The notes under the pieces were generated by a model. It did no database searches, was not told the DNA's origin, and worked only from the letters and a program-made list of their open reading frames with translations. The translations under genes and the position numbers were made by a program. A stretch of DNA of 6,702 nt from positions 1 to 6,702 of the forward strand of contig ASZN01000141.1 of NCBI GenBank assembly GCA_000406005.1, written 5' to 3'. This document shows, piece after piece, positions 1 through 5,937 of this stretch. Source of the stretch: Candidatus Poribacteria bacterium WGA-3G (GTDB lineage: Bacteria > Poribacteria > WGA-4E > WGA-3G). Position 1 is the first letter of the stretch; each line of letters starts with the position of its first letter.

Positions 1-289
1 CAACTTTTACGTCATAGCCACCGGGTGAAATGTTCGTCATGACGTAATAACCGGTATCGTTGGTCGTCGCGGTGCTGCTGGTTCCGACGATTGTTACCGT
101 GACATTCGCGAGCGGTTCACTCGTCTCTTCACTGGTAATTATACCCGAAATTTTACCAGTGATCGCAGCCGAGAGATCAAAGTTACCTGTTATCATTATT
201 AATCCAGCGATTATCAAAACAAATATAGTTTTGATAAGACTTGCGGATTTCCGAAATCGGTTGCTAAAAATCTTTAGAATATTACTCAT
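1..289 (-). CDS. Secreted protein with carboxypeptidase-regulatory-like domain, N-terminal fragment
   Basis: Only the first 96 codons are in the window; the gene runs off the left edge. The start is an ATG at 287-289 with AAGGAG at 299-304, nine bases upstream. Residues 1-20 are basic (K6, R11, R13, K14, K20), followed by a hydrophobic stretch at about 21-35 and a small-residue region ending LSAA near 42, which reads as a Sec signal peptide. From about residue 44 the sequence follows the CarboxypepD_reg pattern: GKISGIIT, then PLANVTVTIVGT, then a threonine-rich turn, TGYY, and ISPGGYDVKV. That beta-sandwich fold occurs at the start of TonB-dependent receptors and in large surface or adhesin-type proteins. 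Which of these it is cannot be told, since the diagnostic C-terminal part is missing. The domain call is from motif resemblance; export is inferred from the leader. Confidence 0.72.
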   Translation of the reverse strand, partial: MSNILKIFSNRFRKSASLIKTIFVLIIAGLIMITGNFDLSAAITGKISGIITSEETSEPLANVTVTIVGTSSTATTNDTGYYVMTNISPGGYDVKV

Positions 290-298
290 GTTTCATAA

Positions 299-314
299 CT
301 CCTTACGACTTGCA
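299..314 (-). promoter_or_regulatory. Shared leader motif carrying the Shine-Dalgarno site, copy 1
   Basis: On the minus strand TGCAAGTCGTAAGGAG precedes the secreted-protein ATG (289). A near-identical sequence, TGCAAGTCGTATAAGGA (5255-5271), precedes the ATG of lipoprotein paralogue 1. The shared part extends well beyond the ribosome-binding bases. Confidence 0.4.
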
Positions 315-363
315 TTGGATACCGTTGGCTTATGCGCGTAGACCTCGTTTGAGGCGTTGCGAT

Positions 364-393
364 ATTATAAGAACAATTATAATACATTTTCAA
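364..393 (-). promoter_or_regulatory. Sigma70-type promoter for the secreted-protein gene
   Basis: On the minus strand a TTGAAA box (388-393) is separated by 18 bases from a perfect TATAAT (364-369). It lies across the last codons and stop of recO and points to the gene starting at 289, giving a leader of roughly 70 bases. The -10 sits in an AT-rich inverted repeat: TATTATAA at 363-370 and TTATAATA at 377-384 around a 6-base spacer. The repeat could be an operator or simply a consequence of base composition. Confidence 0.45.
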
Positions 394-1162
394 TAAATTT
401 GAGACTTTTTAAACGCCGTTCGGTATAATATTCAATGAAACTACCGAGAACACGTTTAAGTTCCGTATGATTACCGGTGGATGCACGGATGCGGTTGAGC
501 CGTTCCCATTCGGCTCTCCGAAGCATCTTCAACAACTCGCAGCTACCGGGTGTGATCGCGAAAGCAGCACCGTCTCGGTTTTTACAATTGGCACAAAGTA
601 CACCACCGTAGCGGACACTAAACCCCATACCGAAATTGCGGGTGGCAACACCGTTTTCATTGATGGGCAAACGGTTCATAGATGAACTGCAGTGCACGCA
701 CTGCGAGAGTTCGGGTCCATAGCCTGCGCAGTCGAGAAATTTGATTTCAAATCCTCTCGCGAGCAGAGGAACGTCGTCGGCATCGGCTAAAAATTGATAG
801 GTGGTTCGGAGTAAGTCAAAAATTTCGGGGCTGGTGATACCTTCGGAGGCAATGCTATCTACGAGTTCCGCGAAATAGCATCCGTAGGTGATACGCGTGA
901 AATCGGAACGCATTGCATCGAATCCACTAATCAGGTTGAAATCGGTAATGTTTTGCAATTCTCGATTTTCGCGGTATTGAAAGATGAGAGTGCCGTGGTT
1001 GAGGAGTTCTAAGCTCCCGCCGAGTCGACTTTTTGGACTTTTGACACCATAAGCGACCGCTTTGACTTTCCCAAAGTCAGGCGTGTAGAAGGTAATAATT
1101 TTATGGAATTCTTTAAGGGGAAAGGTGCGAATGACAATCGCTTCGGTTTTCTGGGATACCAT
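377..1162 (-). CDS. recO: DNA repair protein RecO
   Basis: RecO acts in the RecF pathway: it anneals complementary single strands and helps RecR load RecA onto SSB-coated DNA. The 261-residue product has the usual family length. Residues 1-80 fit the N-terminal OB fold, opening with TEAIVIRTFPLKE and continuing with GKVKAVAYGVKSPKSRLGG, followed by LELLNHGTLIF. The rest is helical and carries the four-cysteine zinc site C155-x2-C158 and C190-x2-C193, which many RecO proteins retain. The ATG at 1160-1162 is the only reasonable start, because an in-frame stop lies about 24 bases upstream. No Shine-Dalgarno sequence is visible. The 5' neighbour is tRNA-Pro, 36 bases away with no promoter between, so recO is probably read from the tRNA promoter. 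In other bacteria recO often follows era; era is absent here, but the phoH-ybeY group lies just beyond the tRNA. Confidence 0.93.
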   Translation of the reverse strand: MVSQKTEAIVIRTFPLKEFHKIITFYTPDFGKVKAVAYGVKSPKSRLGGSLELLNHGTLIFQYRENRELQNITDFNLISGFDAMRSDFTRITYGCYFAELVDSIASEGITSPEIFDLLRTTYQFLADADDVPLLARGFEIKFLDCAGYGPELSQCVHCSSSMNRLPINENGVATRNFGMGFSVRYGGVLCANCKNRDGAAFAITPGSCELLKMLRRAEWERLNRIRASTGNHTELKRVLGSFIEYYTERRLKSLKFIENVL

Positions 1163-1198
1163 GGTGTTAGGTATGCGTGTTGCTCATTGCGGGGAAGA

Positions 1199-1273
<75 letters not shown>

Positions 1274-1287
1274 TTCTTATACCTATA

Positions 1288-1316
1288 ATTATACCCTACT
1301 TGATGGGCATTGTCAA
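1288..1316 (-). promoter_or_regulatory. Consensus sigma70 promoter of tRNA-Pro (and probably recO)
   Basis: The minus strand carries a perfect TTGACA (1311-1316), a 17-base spacer and a perfect TATAAT (1288-1293). Transcription would begin near 1281, about 8 bases before the mature tRNA. A second TTGACA lies at 1322-1327, exactly 11 bases (one helical turn) upstream of the first. A full-consensus promoter fits a stable RNA gene. Confidence 0.85.
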
Positions 1317-1469
1317 ATTAATGTCAATTTTCGTAACATTTAGAAGGAGCCGTTGCTAATAATAACCTGAGTTGCCACCTAATTAAAACGATGTTGACGC
1401 AACTAAATATAAACATTAAGTCAATTTATTATACTGTTTTTTATTAATTTTAATATGTCTTAATGCTTA

Positions 1470-1498
1470 ATTTTACACGAATTTGACTTCTAAGTCAA
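1470..1498 (-). promoter_or_regulatory. Candidate upstream promoter, possibly a second tRNA-Pro/recO promoter
   Basis: On the minus strand TTGACT (1493-1498) and TAAAAT (1470-1475) are separated by 17 bases. It points to tRNA-Pro about 190 bases downstream, or to an unrecognised small RNA in the gap. The -35 element and its flank (13 bases, 1492-1504) are identical to those of a phoH promoter candidate at 4538-4550. Confidence 0.4.
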
Positions 1499-1501
1499 AT
1501 T
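1480..1501. repeat. Perfect 10-bp inverted repeat, possible operator
   Basis: AATTTGACTT (1480-1489) and AAGTCAAATT (1492-1501) are exact reverse complements around a 2-base centre. It overlaps the -35 and spacer of the 1470-1498 promoter candidate. A 2-base loop is too tight for a good RNA hairpin, and no T tract follows, so a dimeric protein-binding site is more plausible than a terminator. No regulator can be named. Confidence 0.5.
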
Positions 1502-1614
1502 TTAAAATTGTGTTGGCTTTGAAATGAACGGTAATCCGAATGATATTCAAGAACATACGGTTTTTAAATAACTACGGTCTTTTAGATAGCGAGTTGGGTT
1601 AATAATATCAGGTT

Positions 1615-2886
1615 TTAAAGGACATCACTGTTATTATCGGTTTCGGGCATTTCGAGATGAATCCGGTGGATACGTCGTTCGTCCGCCTCAAATATGGTAA
1701 AACGGATGCCGCGGTAAGTGAATTCCGTTCCCCGTTCAGGCACTCGACCGAGATGGTCTACGACGAACCCGCCGATTGTATCAATGTTCTCTGCCTCAAG
1801 TTCGGTGCCGAGTTTTTCATTCAGTTCAATAAGATTCAGCCGAGCATCAACAGAGTAGGTGTTTAGCGCAATTTCAATATAGTCATCCTGTTCACCTATT
1901 TCGTCCTCGTCGTGGATTTCACCTACGATTTCCTCAATGATATTTTCGAGCGTCACCATGCCAGCGGTACCGCCGTATTCGTCTACAACGATTGCGAGGT
2001 GCTGTTTGTGTTCGCGAAGTTCGCGGAAGAGTTCCGAAATCTTCTTGCTTTCGGGTGTAAAGAAAGGGCTGCGATCAACGATAAGTTCTCTGAGGTTGAC
2101 GGGTTCGCCTTTCGCCCAGCAGTCCAACATATCTTTAACGTGCAAAATCCCGATGATCCGATCAATCGTTTCTTCGTATATTGGGATCCGCGTGTGTCTC
2201 GACGTGATGGCAGTTTGTAAAACTTCGTCTTCAGGGGTCGTTACCTCAAGACATACCATATCGGTTCGGGCGACCATGATCTCTCGAGTGACCTTATCCG
2301 GTAAATCTAAGATTCGGGAGATCATTTCCCGTTCTTCCGGTTCCAAGATTTCTTGGCTATCACCGACACTGTCGAGTGTTTCTAAAACTTCAGGGGATAC
2401 GAGGGTATCTTGTGCTGACGTTGCTGTGCCGCCGAAAATTCGGACGATGAGGTTTGCGAGGAAATTCAACGGTATCAAAACGAGAAACCCGCACCAATAG
2501 ATAGCACGGAGTGCACTGAGTGCGCGGATAGTTGCTGCGCCGGTGCTGCCTCGTACATAATTTTTGGGAAACAGTTCGGTAAAAATGACAAAACAGGCGA
2601 CCGCGAGGGCTGCATTTGCAACCGAGTACCTCCAAATCGTCATAAACAACATAACACCTACCACGATCAGGATGGTTTTTGCCGTGATAATGGTCAACGA
2701 GTAGCGTCGGGGATGTCGCAGCAACGAAGTCAGCACTTCATACCGCTTACCACCTTCCTCGGCAAACTGGAGAATGTCGTCCCGTGTTAACCGAGCGAGC
2801 AAGGCTTCAGCAGTCGAGAACAAAGCGTTGACAATTAAGAGTATACCTAAGCTAACGAGTCTGATGGCTATGTTTAGGTCGTCCAA
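1615..2886 (-). CDS. CNNM/DUF21-CBS membrane protein, CorC/HlyC family (YbeX position)
   Basis: The 423-residue protein is a full-length member of the family linked to Mg2+/Co2+ export and homeostasis. Residues about 7-155 form the CNNM (DUF21) membrane domain, with FSTAEALLARLT at 23-34, hydrophobic segments near 8-22, 64-84, 88-103 and 126-148, and the conserved ELFPK at 104-108. Two CBS motifs follow at about 205-260 (RHTRIPIYEE, then GILHVKDML) and 270-325 (HLAIVVDEYGGTAGMVTLENIIEEIVGEI). The C-terminal CorC_HlyC domain spans about 338-412 (NIDTIGGFVVDHLGRVPERG). The start appears to be TTG at 2884-2886: no ATG or GTG is in frame near it, and a GGGGGT element lies about 12 bases upstream. 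It sits 54 bases after ybeY, as ybeX does in E. coli, but E. coli YbeX lacks the membrane domain. Metal transport is a family inference, and a role linked to ribosomes, as proposed for YbeX, is possible. Confidence 0.9.
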   Translation of the reverse strand: MDDLNIAIRLVSLGILLIVNALFSTAEALLARLTRDDILQFAEEGGKRYEVLTSLLRHPRRYSLTIITAKTILIVVGVMLFMTIWRYSVANAALAVACFVIFTELFPKNYVRGSTGAATIRALSALRAIYWCGFLVLIPLNFLANLIVRIFGGTATSAQDTLVSPEVLETLDSVGDSQEILEPEEREMISRILDLPDKVTREIMVARTDMVCLEVTTPEDEVLQTAITSRHTRIPIYEETIDRIIGILHVKDMLDCWAKGEPVNLRELIVDRSPFFTPESKKISELFRELREHKQHLAIVVDEYGGTAGMVTLENIIEEIVGEIHDEDEIGEQDDYIEIALNTYSVDARLNLIELNEKLGTELEAENIDTIGGFVVDHLGRVPERGTEFTYRGIRFTIFEADERRIHRIHLEMPETDNNSDVL

Positions 2887-2940
2887 ATGTAAAATTACAC
2901 CCCCTATGGACTGGTGCTCGAACGTTTGCGAACAATTCTG

Positions 2941-3429
2941 CTACGCTCCCTGCAACAAACCGAAAATGGTTTCCTGCTTTTCAAACATAGCTGCTGCCTC
3001 TTCCGGTGTCTGATGGTCGTAGCCGAGTAGATGTAAGACACCGTGTACCGCGAGTAAAGCGACTTCCGTCTCAAGGCTGTTGTAGGTTATCAGCTGCATT
3101 TCGGTCTTAAGGCTGCTATGGGTTGCACTGAATTGATCGCTTGTCTCCACCTGTCGCAACGCGGTTTCGAGGGAGATGACGAGATCGCCGAGTAGGTTCG
3201 GGTTTACATCAGCGTCTTCACCGTCCTGCATCGCAAACGCCAGCACATCTGTCGGGGCATCAATACCTCGATAATCGCGGTTGAAATGTGTGATGTCAGC
3301 GTCGTCTGTTAGGAGAACACTCACTTCACAGGCTTCCGCGTCATGTGCTTGCAGCGTTGTGAGCACTGCGTTGTGGATCACTTCTACATCAAAGGTGGTA
3401 TTGCGACTCGTATTCCTAATATGAATCAA
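2941..3429 (-). CDS. ybeY: Endoribonuclease YbeY (rRNA maturation factor)
   Basis: YbeY is a single-strand-specific metal-dependent RNase needed for 16S rRNA 3'-end maturation and 70S ribosome quality control. The family signature HGVLHLLGYDH is present, giving zinc ligands H129, H133 and H139. Upstream motifs NRDYRGIDAPTDVLAFAM (50-67) and LLGDLVIS (79-86) also match. The product is 162 residues. Between GDLVIS and the metal helix it carries a duplicated 12-residue unit: residues 103-114 and 115-126 (THSSLKTEMQLI and TYNSLETEVALL) are copies, matched by a diverged 36-bp tandem repeat in the DNA. The apparent start is TTG at 3427-3429, five bases after the phoH stop. No good Shine-Dalgarno sequence or in-frame ATG is nearby, so translation is probably coupled to phoH. 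The gene order phoH-ybeY-corC matches ybeZ-ybeY-ybeX. Confidence 0.95.
   Translation of the reverse strand: MIHIRNTSRNTTFDVEVIHNAVLTTLQAHDAEACEVSVLLTDDADITHFNRDYRGIDAPTDVLAFAMQDGEDADVNPNLLGDLVISLETALRQVETSDQFSATHSSLKTEMQLITYNSLETEVALLAVHGVLHLLGYDHQTPEEAAAMFEKQETIFGLLQGA
3052..3123 (-). repeat. In-frame 36-bp tandem duplication within ybeY
   Basis: The units are 3088-3123 and 3052-3087. On the plus strand, the segments starting at 3064 and 3100 match at about 20 of 25 positions with an exact 36-base offset, both containing AAGGCTG. The encoded peptides share T, S, L, T, E and L at matching positions. The duplication preserves the reading frame and lengthens the segment before the catalytic helix. 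Confidence 0.7.
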
Positions 3430-3434
3430 AACGG

Positions 3435-4451
3435 TTATTCTTCGGTGCCGGGCACATTTGAGGGGTTAGTCCCGTTGCGTCTCTTATTTTGTGGTGATGC
3501 TTGCTCGTAAGCCTCAACGATACGTTGAACAAGTTCGTGCCGGACGACATCAACCTTTGAAAAATAGATGAACTCAATTCCCTTGATACCTGACAGCACC
3601 TCTTGTGCGTCAGCGAGGCCTGAGACTTTGTGTGTCGGTAGATCGGTCTGTGTAATATCGCCCGTGACGACAGCTTTCGAGTCGAAACCGAGGCGGGTTA
3701 GGAACATCTTCATCTGCTCAATGGTAGCGTTTTGGGCTTCGTCAAGCACGACAAACGAATTATTCAGTGTTCTGCCGCGCATGAAAGCGATCGGTGCCAC
3801 CTCAATAATATTTCGCTCAATATATTTGTCGAGCGCATCCGGGGGCATCATATCGTAGAGGGCATCATATAAGGGGCGTAGATATGGATGCACTTTGTCC
3901 GCGATGTCGCCGGGTAGAAATCCGAGTTTTTCACCGGCTTCAACGGCGGGGCGCGTCAAGATGATACGGCTCACCTGTCCACTTTTGAGAGCGGAGACAG
4001 CCATCGCCATCGCGAGATAGGTCTTTCCTGTTCCCGCTGGCCCGATACCGAAAACGAGATCGTTGTGTTTGATCGCTTCGACGTACCTTTGCTGACCGGC
4101 AGTTTTAGGACGTATGACACCGCGTTTCGAGAATACCGGAATAGACTCGGCTCCAGTTTCACCCAAGGTATCTCGTTCACCGGCACCAGACGCGCGAATC
4201 GCATAGTTGACATCGGTTACCTGAATACGTTCACCTTTCCGGATGCGGTGAAGTAGTGATTCGATAACCGTAGTCACCCGGTTAACTTCTGTGACGTTCT
4301 CGCCGATGACGGCGATGTTATCACTTTTCAAAACAACGCGGACATCGAAATCGTCTTCAATGATCTTTAAAAAGGCATCACTTTGCCCGAAGAGGGCTTG
4401 CACTTCAGCGTTGCTCTGTATGGGAACACCCTTTGATTCTTGCTTTTGCAA
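3435..4451 (-). CDS. phoH: PhoH family ATPase (YbeZ-like)
   Basis: This 338-residue protein is a PhoH-like P-loop ATPase/putative RNA helicase of usual length. Residues about 25-85 resemble the small N-terminal RNA-binding domain. The ATPase core begins near RPKTAGQQRYVEAI (114-127) and has Walker A GPAGTGKT at 137-144, TRPAVEAGEKLGFLPGD at 166-182, Walker B VVLDEAQN at 234-241, and TGDITQTDLP at 263-272. The C-terminal helix holds DVVRHELVQRIVEAYE (301-316). E. coli YbeZ interacts with YbeY and is thought to assist rRNA processing; that partnership is supported here by the five-base gap to ybeY. The start seems to be TTG at 4449-4451, with GGAGG (4464-4468) 12 bases upstream, which is long spacing. 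An in-frame ATT at 4455-4457 would be better spaced but is a very rare start. Two upstream promoter candidates face it. Confidence 0.94.
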   Translation of the reverse strand: MQKQESKGVPIQSNAEVQALFGQSDAFLKIIEDDFDVRVVLKSDNIAVIGENVTEVNRVTTVIESLLHRIRKGERIQVTDVNYAIRASGAGERDTLGETGAESIPVFSKRGVIRPKTAGQQRYVEAIKHNDLVFGIGPAGTGKTYLAMAMAVSALKSGQVSRIILTRPAVEAGEKLGFLPGDIADKVHPYLRPLYDALYDMMPPDALDKYIERNIIEVAPIAFMRGRTLNNSFVVLDEAQNATIEQMKMFLTRLGFDSKAVVTGDITQTDLPTHKVSGLADAQEVLSGIKGIEFIYFSKVDVVRHELVQRIVEAYEQASPQNKRRNGTNPSNVPGTEE

Positions 4452-4479
4452 TAGAATTCTAATCCTCCAGTTTTTTATG

Positions 4480-4501
4480 TGGGAGACTCACAAGTTTCCC
4501 A
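4480..4501 (-). other. Leader stem-loop before phoH
   Basis: In the phoH mRNA leader TGGGA and TCCCA form an outer stem; a single A-C mismatch then leads to an ACT/AGT inner stem with the loop TGTG. It lies about 12 bases upstream of the GGAGG site. No U run follows, so it is not an intrinsic terminator. It might influence translation initiation, but it is short and may be chance. Confidence 0.3.
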
Positions 4502-4515
4502 TGTATACGCTGTTT

Positions 4516-4544
4516 AATTTAACAAAATTAGGAAAAAAAGTCAA
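4516..4544 (-). promoter_or_regulatory. phoH promoter candidate, proximal
   Basis: TTGACT (4539-4544) and TAAATT (4516-4521) lie 17 bases apart on the minus strand, giving a leader of about 58 bases. The -35 matches consensus at five of six bases, the -10 at four of six. Its 13-base flank with the -35 (4538-4550) is identical to 1492-1504. Confidence 0.4.
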
Positions 4545-4629
4545 ATTTTAGGGTTACGCAGGTGATAACACTCTGTTTTTCAGACACCATACCAAATCCA
4601 CTGTGCGTACGTTCTATCGGGTTATTCCT

Positions 4630-4658
4630 ATTGTACAATGTTATGAAACAAAAGTCAA
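4630..4658 (-). promoter_or_regulatory. phoH-ybeY-corC promoter candidate, distal
   Basis: TTGACT (4653-4658) and TACAAT (4630-4635) are exactly 17 bases apart on the minus strand, just beyond the stop of the downstream lipoprotein gene. Five of six bases match consensus in each box. The -10 lies in a perfect palindrome, ATTGTACAAT (4630-4639). The resulting leader would be about 170 bases. This is the better of the two promoters for the phoH operon by sequence match. Confidence 0.6.
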
Positions 4659-4665
4659 GCGTTTT

Positions 4666-5244
4666 TTATTTTCGCCCGTAGAACTTGACTTCTCGAATCG
4701 CAGCACCTTTGAGCGGGATCCACATTTTTTTCTCTTCATCGTCGTGTCGGACGTTTTCCGGGTCCTCCAGTGCATTCGCTGTCAATTGCAAGTAGTGAAT
4801 CTCCCGTCCAATTTTGAATTTCACTGGCAGTGTACCTTCCACTTTTATGCCGCGTTTATCCGCTACACTCTCAAACGAGAGTTTTCCATCCGGCGTTTTT
4901 ATTGCAGTATCTAAAGCAAGATTACGGATGGTTGACGCAGGGTAGACTTCAACATACGCAATATAAGTCGGGGCATCCAGTTGGATCAACGTTTCCGTTT
5001 TGAGACTACCTTCCACCCGACGCTGGTACTGCAGCGGTTGAGATACCCCTTTTACTATGCTTCCAACAAATTCTTTTATGATGGTTCCTTGTGCTGTAAA
5101 GGTTCCTACCGTTTTCAAGTCGCCATCTACCATCTCAGGGGTTTGACTGCAGGTGAGACGTGATGCCGATATTTCAACGGTTGGTGCCTCTTGTAGCACC
5201 ACACACCCGATCATACCGAATATCAGAAATAGTATCTTTTTCAT
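4666..5244 (-). CDS. Predicted lipoprotein with F5/8C (discoidin)-like fold, paralogue 1
   Basis: I do not recognise a named family for this 192-residue protein. It begins MKKILFLIFGMIGC, a short lysine-led hydrophobic leader ending at a lipobox cysteine, C14 (the M at -3 is less usual). The body is beta-rich: SRLTCSQTPEMVDGDLKTVGTF (28-49 region), then LDAPTYIAYVEVYPAS (89-104), and a C-terminal IPLKGAAIREVKFYG (176-190). The DG-T pattern near the start, the central strand with VEVYPAS and the final IREVKFYG resemble the entry, middle and exit strands of discoidin/F5-8C carbohydrate- or surface-binding sandwiches. It is a clear paralogue of the gene 30 bases upstream. The ATG at 5242-5244 is preceded by AAGGA about 10 bases away. 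The two genes probably share a transcript. A ligand-binding role at the cell envelope is inference only. Confidence 0.68.
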   Translation of the reverse strand: MKKILFLIFGMIGCVVLQEAPTVEISASRLTCSQTPEMVDGDLKTVGTFTAQGTIIKEFVGSIVKGVSQPLQYQRRVEGSLKTETLIQLDAPTYIAYVEVYPASTIRNLALDTAIKTPDGKLSFESVADKRGIKVEGTLPVKFKIGREIHYLQLTANALEDPENVRHDDEEKKMWIPLKGAAIREVKFYGRK

Positions 5245-5254
5245 GGTGATTTCG

Positions 5255-5271
5255 TCCTTATACGACTTGCA
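5255..5271 (-). promoter_or_regulatory. Shared leader motif carrying the Shine-Dalgarno site, copy 2
   Basis: TGCAAGTCGTATAAGGA on the minus strand lies in the 30-base gap between the two lipoprotein genes and supplies the AAGGA site for paralogue 1. Compared with copy 1 at 299-314 it has a 2-base TA insertion. Such similarity between two unrelated exported-protein genes could be common ancestry of the leaders, a regulatory sequence, or chance. Confidence 0.4.
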
Positions 5272-5274
5272 AGG

Positions 5275-5889
5275 TCAAAGCGATTGTTGTACACCGAAAA
5301 ACCTAACTTCACGAATCTCTGCACCTATGAGTGGAATCTCGATGCTTGCGTTTGGGTTTCGAGTGGAATTCTGTTTGTCTTCGATGCCGTCTGCACTTAT
5401 CCGTAGATAGAGGACTTCTCGCTGAATACTGAAGCGAACAGGGGTCAACCCTTCGATGTCTTGATGTTGCTTATCAGACACCCGGTCGAAAGCGATATCA
5501 AAACGTGGCGGATCGTCGGTCGTCGTCATCATCGCGAAATTCGGGATATGTCGTGAGGCAGGGTAGACCTCCACATAAGAGACATAGGTAGGCGCGTCGA
5601 GTTTGATGATCGCCTCTGTGCGGCGGTTGCCGTCAACCAGCGTTACATAACGCCGTTGCGCGTTGGTAATCCGTCGCGACTTATCATCAAAAACTTGATA
5701 CGCTTTCCGGACGACCCCGTTCACTGCAAATGTGCCAACCGTCTCCAGATTTCCATCTACGAATTCCGGATTAGAGGCACATATAAGACGGGACGATGGA
5801 ATCTCTTCAACGGACTGATTGAGTTGGGTCAGTAGAGCACACCCCGTAACGCCGATGAGCAGAACGGTCAAACTGATTAGGATTCTCAT
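5275..5889 (-). CDS. Predicted lipoprotein with F5/8C (discoidin)-like fold, paralogue 2
   Basis: This 204-residue product has a cleaner lipobox than its neighbour: MRILISLTVLLIGVTGC, with V-T-G-C ending at C17. Its body aligns with paralogue 1 over nearly the whole length: SRLICASNPEFVDGNLETVG (33-52) matches SRLTCSQTPEMVDGDLKTVG, TEAIIKLDAPTYVSYVEVYP (91-110) matches TETLIQLDAPTYIAYVEVYP, and PLIGAEIREVRFFG (186-199) matches PLKGAAIREVKFYG. A second cysteine (C37, equivalent to C32 in the paralogue) is conserved. The segment at about 112-145 is longer and more divergent. The start is an ATG at 5887-5889 with AGGAG (5896-5900) six bases upstream, a strong site. It lies 67 bases after the dehydrogenase stop. 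No function can be assigned; sugar or glycan binding at the cell surface is one possibility. Confidence 0.7.
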   Translation of the reverse strand: MRILISLTVLLIGVTGCALLTQLNQSVEEIPSSRLICASNPEFVDGNLETVGTFAVNGVVRKAYQVFDDKSRRITNAQRRYVTLVDGNRRTEAIIKLDAPTYVSYVEVYPASRHIPNFAMMTTTDDPPRFDIAFDRVSDKQHQDIEGLTPVRFSIQREVLYLRISADGIEDKQNSTRNPNASIEIPLIGAEIREVRFFGVQQSL

Positions 5890-5937
5890 TTTTTTCTCCT
5901 ATTGTATGCCTAAATGTAAATATCACGTTAGGATTAC

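Larger units (their letters stand above)
1274..1614. other. AT-rich intergenic region, no coding capacity seen
   Basis: This 341-base gap separates the corC-like gene from tRNA-Pro. Its tRNA-proximal end holds the tRNA promoter. The rest is AT-rich with no convincing ORF on either strand. It contains a perfect inverted repeat at 1480-1501 and a second minus-strand promoter candidate at 1470-1498. I see no GC-rich hairpin with a T tract, so no intrinsic terminator for the corC-like gene can be named. Confidence 0.7.

Noticed and set aside
60..341. A 93-codon plus-strand open frame at the left edge
   Set aside because: It is antisense to the secreted-protein gene, which has a signal peptide, a Shine-Dalgarno site and a recognisable domain.
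1284..1293. TATAATTATA palindrome as a bidirectional promoter
   Set aside because: The plus-strand TATAAT at 1284-1289 has no -35 element at suitable spacing and no gene downstream on that strand.
1937..2500. A 187-codon open frame on the plus strand opposite the corC-like gene
   Set aside because: It is fully antisense to a gene with clear CNNM, CBS and CorC_HlyC motifs, and its translation is serine- and arginine-rich without recognisable motifs.
4566..4586. Possible terminator hairpin around TCTG-TTTTT-CAGA
   Set aside because: Only four pairs form and the flanks do not extend the stem.
4603..4914. A 103-codon plus-strand open frame
   Set aside because: It overlaps the phoH promoter region and is antisense to lipoprotein paralogue 1; it has no ribosome site or domain pattern.
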